NCBI GenBank assembly: GCA_019752775.1
Contig: JAIELU010000245.1
Coordinates: forward strand, 1 to 11,004
DNA length: 11,004 nucleotides
Direction of reading: 5' to 3'
Source: Campylobacterales bacterium
GTDB taxonomy: Bacteria > Campylobacterota > Campylobacteria > Campylobacterales > Arcobacteraceae
Every line of letters begins with the position of its first letter. Position 1 is the stretch's first letter. This document shows, one piece after another, positions 6,151 to 11,004 of this stretch. A program made the translations under genes and the position numbers. A model generated the notes under the pieces. That model had not been told where the DNA came from. It did no database searches and saw only the letters and a program-made list of their open reading frames with translations.

Positions 6151-6477
6151 ATGGAACCAATCATGATTATTAGACCAGAAATTGCCCTTGACGATTTCTT
6201 GCCTATATTTTTATCTTCAGCTTTTGTTTTACTATTTGGACTGTTTTACGTAGCTATTTATACGCTAGTAAAAATGGAAAGATTAAAAAAAATATACATG
6301 CCTTTTGCATATATTTTTTGGGCTTTGCAAACATATTGTATGTACTATGTCGCAGACAAAATTCAAAGTAATGATTTTACTATTAAAGCATTAATGGTAA
6401 CTATGGTGTGTTATTTAATTTTACCACATCTTTATTATTACTTAAATATTAGGTCTGAACAAAGATACGAACAATAA
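6151..6477 (+). CDS. Small three-helix membrane protein, first gene of the nor operon
   Basis: A 108-aa protein that I do not recognise. Three hydrophobic stretches can be seen: about 17-40 (LPIFLSSAFVLLFGLFYVAIY), 48-68 (YMPFAYIFWALQTYCMYYVA) and 78-97 (IKALMVTMVCYLILPHLYYYL). Short charged loops (KMERLKK at 41-47, RSEQRYEQ at the C-terminus) suggest the N-terminus is outside and the C-terminus inside. It has no heme-binding CxxCH and no conserved metal-site pattern; the histidine and cysteines present are isolated. AAGGAG lies seven bases before the ATG. The gene is 16 bases upstream of norC and downstream of the FNR-like box, so it is probably the first gene on the nor mRNA. A role in assembly or stability of the NO reductase, like NorE/NorF in other bacteria, is plausible, but there is no visible homology to those. 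Confidence 0.8.
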   Translation: MEPIMIIRPEIALDDFLPIFLSSAFVLLFGLFYVAIYTLVKMERLKKIYMPFAYIFWALQTYCMYYVADKIQSNDFTIKALMVTMVCYLILPHLYYYLNIRSEQRYEQ

Positions 6478-6493
6478 ATTTTAGGAGGAACAA

Positions 6494-7168
6494 GTGTCAA
6501 AAAAAGTTGTTTCAGTATGGACGAGTATTCCTTTTTGGAGAAAATCAGCTGCGTGGGTAACTGGTTTTGCTGCAATACTATTAATTTGGTTAACATTCGA
6601 TTCAATGGGTCAAATTAAAATGGGAACGGACGCTGATCTTAAAAATGGTATTACAAAAAGAGTACCAGGTCCTACAGTAATCAATTATAATATTGATTAT
6701 AAAATGGATACAAGAAGAGGTCATGAGGTGCCAGTTATTGGTGAAAAAGAGAAATTTTTTGGTAGAGATGATTGGTCTGAACAAGAAGCTGCGGAACTTC
6801 TTCATTTAGGTAAATTAGGTTCACAAGCAAAAAACTGTATGAATTGTCATACATTACTTGGAAATGGTGCATATTATGCTCCAGATTTAACAAAAGCTTG
6901 GTTAGATCCAGCATGGGGACCAAACGGAGCATATTTAGGTATGACTAATTCTACTACGAAAGAAGAAGCTATGTCTAAATTTTTACAAAATCCGTCTCAA
7001 TTCCCAACACATCAAAGAATGATGCCAAATCTTGGTATTACTGAAAAAGAAGCAATGGGTCTTGTAGCATTTTTAAAACATATGTCATCAATTGATACAA
7101 ATGGTTTCCCAAGAAACTTCGCAAGAATGTCAACAGATGGTGTAACAGGAGCGATTCATGGCAAATAA
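6494..7168 (+). CDS. norC: Nitric oxide reductase cytochrome c subunit NorC
   Basis: The membrane-anchored monoheme cytochrome c subunit of cytochrome c-dependent NO reductase; it passes electrons to NorB. An N-terminal membrane anchor lies at about 18-35 (AAWVTGFAAILLIWLTF), with the rest in the periplasm. The heme c motif is CMNCH (115-119), followed by the NorC hallmark LLGNGAYYAPDLTKAWLD (121-138). The axial methionine is in QRMMPNLGIT (Met176 or Met177). At 224 aa it is longer than the classic 146-150 aa NorC; the extra length is mainly a segment between the anchor and the heme (about 37-90) that includes GPTVINYN and GHEVPVIGEKEKFFG. The start is GTG at 6494, five bases after a strong AGGAGG. 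The last 11 bases overlap norB. Confidence 0.94.
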   Translation: MSKKVVSVWTSIPFWRKSAAWVTGFAAILLIWLTFDSMGQIKMGTDADLKNGITKRVPGPTVINYNIDYKMDTRRGHEVPVIGEKEKFFGRDDWSEQEAAELLHLGKLGSQAKNCMNCHTLLGNGAYYAPDLTKAWLDPAWGPNGAYLGMTNSTTKEEAMSKFLQNPSQFPTHQRMMPNLGITEKEAMGLVAFLKHMSSIDTNGFPRNFARMSTDGVTGAIHGK

Positions 7169-8579
7169 TTTAAAATTTGAATCTCAAAAATTAGCTATTA
7201 ACTATTTCGTAGTTGCAGCTATTTTATTTGGTGCTCAATTAGTAATGGGTCTTATTGCTGCTACTCAGTTTTTATATCCAAGTTTTCTTTTTGAAATCTT
7301 CGATTTCTCTGTAGCTAGAATGGTACATATCAACGCTTTAGTTGTATGGATGTTATACGCAATGATTGGTTCTGTTTATTATTTATTACCAGATGAAACT
7401 GGAATAGAAACTGTAGGAATCAAACTTGGTAAATTAGGATTTTATGTTTTAACTGCTGCTGTTACAGTTGTTGTTTTAGTATTTATTTTAGTTCAAGTTG
7501 GACCTGCTAGTGAATCAACTATTTGGTTAATTAACGAAGGTAGAGAATATATTGAAGCTCCAAGATGGGCTGATATTGGTATTGTTGTTGTTGTTTTAGT
7601 ATTTGTATTTAACCTTTTTGCAACTGCAATAAAAGGTAAACAAACAGGAATTGTAACAGTATTAATGGCTGACGTTCTTGCACTTGCTGGTCTATATCTT
7701 GCAGGTATGTTCTTTACAGATAATATTTCTATGGATCAATACTGGTGGTGGTGGGTAATTCACTTATGGGTTGAAGCAACTTGGGAAGTTTTTGTTGGTT
7801 GTTTATTATCTTATGGATTAATCAAAATCATTGGAGCTAGAAGAGAAGTTGTAGAAATGTGGCTATGGATTGAAGTTTCAATGTTATTTGGATCTGGTAT
7901 CTTAGGTATGGGACATCACTACTTCTGGATTGGTACACCTGAGTACTGGTGGGAAATTGGAGCACTATTCTCAGCACTTGAGCCTGTTCCTTTAGTTGCT
8001 ATGTTTGTTCATGTTGTTTATGACTGGGGAAAAGAAACAGGTATTAAAGAAGGTAGCGGTTCTGGTGAAAAAACCATGAACAATTCACCTGCTTTTGCTT
8101 GGTTTGTTACAAATGCATTTGGTAACTTCCTTGGTGCTGGTGTTTGGGGATTCTTCCACACATTACCACAAGTAAATATTTATACACACGGTACACAATT
8201 TACATCGGCGCACGGTCACTTGGCATTCTTTGGAGCATATGCAACTATTTTAATAGGTATGTTCTATATGGGAGTACAAGGTAAAAATAGTATTAAAGTA
8301 ATGAAGGCTACATTTGAGTCTAAAATGGCAATCTTCCTTATCACATTTGGTGTATTAGGAATGACTGTTTCTTTAACTGTTGCTGGATATGGTCAAGTAT
8401 TAGTTGAAAGAGCTCAATTAGGAGCAACTTGGGAAGGATTCTTCGTATCTCAAGATATGGTATGGTTTGTTCAAGGTCTTGGATGGAGATTAGCAACTGG
8501 TATTATGACATTTGTTGGATTTTTATACTTAGTTAAAGATTTATTAACTACTTCTAAAAGCCCTAGACACGAGAGATAA
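7158..8579 (+). CDS. norB: Nitric oxide reductase catalytic subunit NorB
   Basis: A 473-aa, twelve-helix member of the heme-copper oxidase superfamily that reduces two NO to N2O at a heme b3-FeB centre in the inner membrane. Ligands can be placed by comparison with Pseudomonas aeruginosa NorB. FeB is held by His202 and Glu206 in IHLWVEATWE, and by His253 and His254 in MGHHYFWIG. Glu275 (SALEPVPLV) matches the conserved Glu280. His352 and His354 in AHGHLAFFGAYA serve heme b3 and heme b, with His57 (ARMVHINALVVWM) as the second heme b ligand. The loop around 288-308 (KEGSGSGEK) is about ten residues longer than the Pseudomonas numbering implies. The protein lacks the qNor N-terminal extension, so it needs NorC. 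ATG at 7158 lies inside norC, with AGGAG seven bases upstream. Confidence 0.97.
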   Translation: MANNLKFESQKLAINYFVVAAILFGAQLVMGLIAATQFLYPSFLFEIFDFSVARMVHINALVVWMLYAMIGSVYYLLPDETGIETVGIKLGKLGFYVLTAAVTVVVLVFILVQVGPASESTIWLINEGREYIEAPRWADIGIVVVVLVFVFNLFATAIKGKQTGIVTVLMADVLALAGLYLAGMFFTDNISMDQYWWWWVIHLWVEATWEVFVGCLLSYGLIKIIGARREVVEMWLWIEVSMLFGSGILGMGHHYFWIGTPEYWWEIGALFSALEPVPLVAMFVHVVYDWGKETGIKEGSGSGEKTMNNSPAFAWFVTNAFGNFLGAGVWGFFHTLPQVNIYTHGTQFTSAHGHLAFFGAYATILIGMFYMGVQGKNSIKVMKATFESKMAIFLITFGVLGMTVSLTVAGYGQVLVERAQLGATWEGFFVSQDMVWFVQGLGWRLATGIMTFVGFLYLVKDLLTTSKSPRHER

Positions 8580-8588
8580 GGAGATAAC

Positions 8589-8744
8589 ATGTTTGAACCA
8601 ATGACAGATTTGGTACCTAGTTTTTTTGCAATATTAAATCAAGGTCCATTAACATTAACTATTTTTCTTCATACTTTTATTGTACTTCCAATGTTCTGGA
8701 TTTACAAACAAGAGAAAAAAAGATTAGAAGACGAACAAAAATAA
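8589..8744 (+). CDS. 51-aa single-helix membrane protein, last gene of the nor operon
   Basis: A short gene that starts nine bases after the norB stop with AAGGAG placed six bases before its ATG, so it is very likely translated. The 51-aa product begins MFEPMTDLVPSFFAILNQGP, has one hydrophobic helix (about 20-39, LTLTIFLHTFIVLPMFWIY) and ends in a charged tail KQEKKRLEDEQK. The positive charges directly after the helix predict N-outside, C-inside. The layout of one helix plus a charged cytoplasmic tail recalls small accessory subunits of heme-copper oxidases such as CcoQ, but no sequence identity can be claimed. Its place in the operon suggests a structural or assembly partner of NorCB. I do not recognise a named family. 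Confidence 0.78.
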   Translation: MFEPMTDLVPSFFAILNQGPLTLTIFLHTFIVLPMFWIYKQEKKRLEDEQK

Positions 8745-8745
8745 A

Positions 8746-8771
8746 AATCAAGAGAAATTTTTCTCTTGATT
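8746..8771 (+). repeat. Perfect 12-bp inverted repeat (hairpin) after the nor operon
   Basis: AATCAAGAGAAA (8746-8757) and its exact complement TTTCTCTTGATT (8760-8771) are separated by two T. It starts two bases after the stop of the 51-aa gene, where a terminator would be expected, but on the plus strand no T-tract follows. It may act as a weak terminator, a 3'-end stabiliser or a processing site that sets the ratio of nor to nir mRNA. On the minus strand it does have a following T-rich run. Confidence 0.6.
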
Positions 8772-8781
8772 AGAACAATTG

Positions 8782-8788
8782 TATAAAT
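8782..8788 (+). promoter_or_regulatory. Candidate -10 box for nirS
   Basis: TATAAAT is the best -10-like element in the gap before nirS and would place the start near 8794, giving a leader of about 72 bases. No -35 and no full FNR box was found at the matching distance; a TTGAT half site is at 8766-8770 but the partner half is poor. Prediction is weak. Confidence 0.3.
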
Positions 8789-8818
8789 AGTAGAACTGCG
8801 TTCTAAGAGACTATTTAT
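8783..8818 (+). repeat. Nested palindrome in the nirS leader
   Basis: The inner part TAGAAC-TGC-GTTCTA (8791-8805) is a perfect 15-bp interrupted palindrome. It is enclosed by a second pair, ATAAATAG (8783-8790) and CTATTTAT (8811-8818), with a five-base bulge AGAGA (8806-8810) on one side. In RNA this folds into a 14-bp bulged hairpin 47 bases before the nirS ATG; in DNA the inner part could be an operator. Confidence 0.55.
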
Positions 8819-8865
8819 TGGTAGTAAGGTATGAAATTACATTAAAAAAAGGTAAGGAAAACATT

Positions 8866-10581
8866 ATGAAAATTGGAAAAATTTTAAGTTTAACAGCGTG
8901 TTCGGTATTAGCAGGTTCTTTATATGCAGGAAGTTCAACAATGAACTTTGCAAATGTATATGAAAAAGAGTGTCAAGGATGTCATGGTCCAATTCACCAA
9001 GGTGGAGTTGGTTCTGATTTAAGACCTGATGCTTTAAAGAAAAAAGAAAGACATGTATTAAGAGATGATATCTTAAATGGTATTCCTAATACTGCAATGC
9101 CTCAATGGCAACATATGTTTAGTAAAGATGATGCTGATGGAATGGTTGACTGGTTAATGAACTGGAAAGATAACACTAACTTTAAATTAAATTTAGAAGA
9201 AATCAAAGGTACTTGGACAAAATTAGCTGATAGAGAAGAATTAGCTAAAAAATATCCAAATTCAGTTGACACTAAATCAGTTCTTGACATTACATTTGCA
9301 ACAGAAAGAGATGCTTCTTTAGTTGACTTTATTGATAGTACAACTGGAAAAGTTTTATCTAGACATAAAGCTGGATTTGCCGTACACGTTACTGTTACAA
9401 ATAAGAAAAATCCAAGATATGCATACTCAATTTCTAGATCTGGAAGATTAACAATGTTTGATATTGCAGCACCTGGTCAACCAGCGATTGCTTCAGTACA
9501 AGTTGGATTTGAATCAAGAGGATTAGCAGTTTCTCCTGACGGGAAATATGTAATTGCAGGAAACTACACACCAGGTGGAGCAGTTTTATGTGATGCTATG
9601 ACTCTTGAGCCGTTAAAAGCTTATGATACATCTGCTGTTATCAATATGGATGGACAAATTGAAGCTTCAAGGGTTGCGTCATTAGCTGATACTCCTTATG
9701 GACCTTATTTTGCAATGGCATTAAAAGATGCAGGAAGAGTATATTTAATTGATTATTCTAAACCTGGATTCCCAATTGTTGGAGATGTTGCTAACATTGG
9801 AAAAGTTTTACATGATGCATTCTTAAATGAAGATGAAGGTAAAGATTTCGGAAGATACTACATGATTGCTTCTCAAGGAAGTGATGTTATGGGTATCGTA
9901 GACTTTAAAGAGAAAAATTTAGCTGCAAAAGTTTACACTGGTGAAAAATCTAAACCACATCCAGGTCAAGGATCTTCTTGGTTTAACAAAAAAATGGGTA
10001 AACAATTACACGCAACTGTTTCTATGAACATTGGTTCTGTTGTAATTTGGGATTCAAATTGGGAAATTGTTAAAAAAGTTCCAACTTCTGGTGGTGGATT
10101 ATTCGTAGGAACTGCACATGATACTCCTTATATCTGGGCAGATACTGTAATTGGAAGTCCTGAAACTTATAATGAAGTTTACTTAATTAATAAAGAAACT
10201 TTAGAAGCAGATAAAATTGTAAAAGTTGGAAAAACTGAAGGTCAATTAATTGATGCTAAAACTAAAAAAGTTTTACAAACTTGGGATGCAACACAATATG
10301 AAACAATTACTTTCCCTGAATCTGATCCACAAATTGGAAAAGATAAAATTATCAAATATACAGATAAATTAGGTGAAAAAGTAAAAAATCCTGTTCAACC
10401 AAGATTATTACACGCTGAACCTGCAAATCATGGTAAATGGACTATGATTTCTGAGTGGACAACTGGAAGAATTGGTATTTATGAATCAGATAGTGGTAAA
10501 TTTGTTAAATATATTAACAACTTAACTACTCCTACATTTACTTATTCTGTTGAACACAGACAAACTATTCCTGGTGCTTAA
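8866..10581 (+). CDS. nirS: Cytochrome cd1 nitrite reductase NirS
   Basis: A 571-aa periplasmic enzyme that reduces nitrite to NO. Residues 1-21 are a Sec signal peptide (MKIGKILSLTACSVLAGSLYA). The N-terminal cytochrome c domain has CQGCH (36-40) and probable axial Met78 in NTAMPQWQ. The C-terminal eight-bladed d1-heme propeller starts near residue 135. Its proximal heme d1 ligand is His174 (GFAVHVTV). Distal active-site histidines are His316 (VLHDAF) and His365 (PHPGQG), spaced like His182, His327 and His369 of Pseudomonas aeruginosa; both distal histidines favour NirS over the related NirN. The last residues (TPTFTYSVEHRQ) differ from the usual TPTGKFNVYNT ending. I chose ATG 8866, preceded by AAGGA at a spacing of seven, over the in-frame TTG at 8818, because the signal peptide begins there. 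A terminator follows. Confidence 0.93.
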   Translation: MKIGKILSLTACSVLAGSLYAGSSTMNFANVYEKECQGCHGPIHQGGVGSDLRPDALKKKERHVLRDDILNGIPNTAMPQWQHMFSKDDADGMVDWLMNWKDNTNFKLNLEEIKGTWTKLADREELAKKYPNSVDTKSVLDITFATERDASLVDFIDSTTGKVLSRHKAGFAVHVTVTNKKNPRYAYSISRSGRLTMFDIAAPGQPAIASVQVGFESRGLAVSPDGKYVIAGNYTPGGAVLCDAMTLEPLKAYDTSAVINMDGQIEASRVASLADTPYGPYFAMALKDAGRVYLIDYSKPGFPIVGDVANIGKVLHDAFLNEDEGKDFGRYYMIASQGSDVMGIVDFKEKNLAAKVYTGEKSKPHPGQGSSWFNKKMGKQLHATVSMNIGSVVIWDSNWEIVKKVPTSGGGLFVGTAHDTPYIWADTVIGSPETYNEVYLINKETLEADKIVKVGKTEGQLIDAKTKKVLQTWDATQYETITFPESDPQIGKDKIIKYTDKLGEKVKNPVQPRLLHAEPANHGKWTMISEWTTGRIGIYESDSGKFVKYINNLTTPTFTYSVEHRQTIPGA

Positions 10582-10593
10582 TTAGGAAAAATT

Positions 10594-10623
10594 AAATACC
10601 CATCTTTAAAGATGGGTATTTTT
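10594..10623 (+). terminator. nirS rho-independent terminator
   Basis: A perfect inverted repeat, AAATACCCATC (10594-10604) paired with GATGGGTATTT (10611-10621) around the loop TTTAAA, ends in five T (10619-10623). It lies 12 bases after the nirS stop and only five bases before the ATG of the next gene, so it separates nirS from what follows or attenuates it. Confidence 0.88.
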
Positions 10624-10628
10624 ATATT

Positions 10629-11004
10629 ATGTATAAAATACTTTTAATTCTAATCTTACTTCTTTCAAATCTATTTTCAAACAATATTTCTTGGTATCAT
10701 TCTTATGATAAAGCTTTAATAACAGCGCAAAAAGAGAAAAAGAATCTAATGCTTTTTATAGCATCAAGTAAAAATAATAATTCAAATGAGATTTTAAAGC
10801 AGTATTTTCTAAATCAAGATTACATAGAGGATATAAATAAAAAATTTATAAGCGTTTTAATAACAATTGAACACAAAACTTCATATCCAATAGAGTTGTT
10901 TTATACAACAAATTTTCCAAGTATATTTTTTGTATCGTATGAGGATGAGTCATATTTAACTCACCCTATTTATAAGTTTAATTCAAAAGAAGAGTTTTTA
11001 AATA
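10629..11004 (+). CDS. Exported thioredoxin-fold protein without CxxC, 5' part only
   Basis: 125 codons are visible before the window ends. The N-terminus MYKILLILILLLSNLFSN is a hydrophobic signal peptide, pointing to the periplasm. It is followed by ISWYHSYDKALITAQKEKKNLMLFIASS (residues about 20-47 in two parts), the W...A...A..E.K.LMLF start of thioredoxin_7/DsbD-gamma-like domains. Where these proteins carry CxxC, this one has SSKNNNSNE, so it cannot do dithiol chemistry. The cis-proline strand seems present in TNFPSIFFVS (about 100-109). The position next to nirS suggests a helper in cytochrome or heme d1 maturation, but this is a guess. No Shine-Dalgarno is visible before the ATG, and the next in-frame Met would remove the signal peptide. 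The real 3' end is outside the window. Confidence 0.72.
   Translation, partial: MYKILLILILLLSNLFSNNISWYHSYDKALITAQKEKKNLMLFIASSKNNNSNEILKQYFLNQDYIEDINKKFISVLITIEHKTSYPIELFYTTNFPSIFFVSYEDESYLTHPIYKFNSKEEFLN

Noticed and set aside
6602..6932. Two minus-strand ORFs inside norC
   Set aside because: Antisense shadows of norC; no family character and they overlap each other.
8766..8779. FNR box for nirS (TTGAT-TAGA-ACAAT)
   Set aside because: Only one half site fits; the second half matches at two of five positions unless the spacer is shortened to three bases.
8818..8865. TTG start adding 16 residues to NirS
   Set aside because: It would place charged residues before an otherwise perfect signal peptide; ATG 8866 has AAGGA at good spacing.
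9102..9290. 62-codon minus-strand ORF inside nirS
   Set aside because: Antisense shadow of conserved coding sequence.
1..11004. CRISPR arrays, tRNA or rRNA genes, insertion sequences, integrases
   Set aside because: No regularly spaced repeats, RNA gene signatures, transposase or integrase genes or target-site duplications were seen in the window.

Overview
The window is AT-rich and has the codon usage, short intergenic gaps and gene families of a Campylobacterota genome, most likely the Arcobacter/Aliarcobacter group. That placement rests on protein character (moaA next to rpsO, a TrpD2-like protein, a norCB plus cd1 nitrite reductase set) and not on any database search.

Left half (1-4300), all on the minus strand. 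It starts with the 5' part of a CoA-binding (YccU-type) protein. Next comes a translationally coupled pair: an Rrf2-family regulator with three C-terminal cysteines and a DHH/DHHA1 phosphoesterase, closed by a terminator hairpin that contains the DHH stop codon. Ribosomal protein S15 (rpsO) follows with a textbook terminator, then the molybdopterin biosynthesis radical-SAM enzyme MoaA, then a TrpD2/YbiB-like protein. These are mostly housekeeping genes.

Right half (4386-11004), all on the plus strand, is a denitrification region. A Crp/Fnr-family regulator without an FNR iron-sulfur cluster overlaps by 4 bp (ATGA) a membrane protein that carries a PilJ/NarX-type sensor domain but no kinase, methyl-accepting or cyclase output. 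After a 104-bp promoter gap with an FNR/DNR-like box exactly 41.5 bp from the predicted transcription start comes a tight four-gene operon: a 108-aa three-helix membrane protein, norC, norB, and a 51-aa single-helix protein. After a gap with two hairpin-forming inverted repeats comes nirS (cytochrome cd1 nitrite reductase) with its own terminator. The window closes with the 5' part of an exported thioredoxin-fold protein that lacks a CxxC motif.

Working together: NirS makes NO from nitrite in the periplasm and the NorCB complex reduces NO to N2O in the inner membrane. The Crp/Fnr protein is the obvious candidate regulator of both. The co-translated sensor-like partner and the two small membrane proteins bracketing norCB are the least explained and most interesting parts. 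No rRNA, tRNA, insertion sequence, integrase or CRISPR array was seen, and there is no gene-free stretch longer than about 120 bases.
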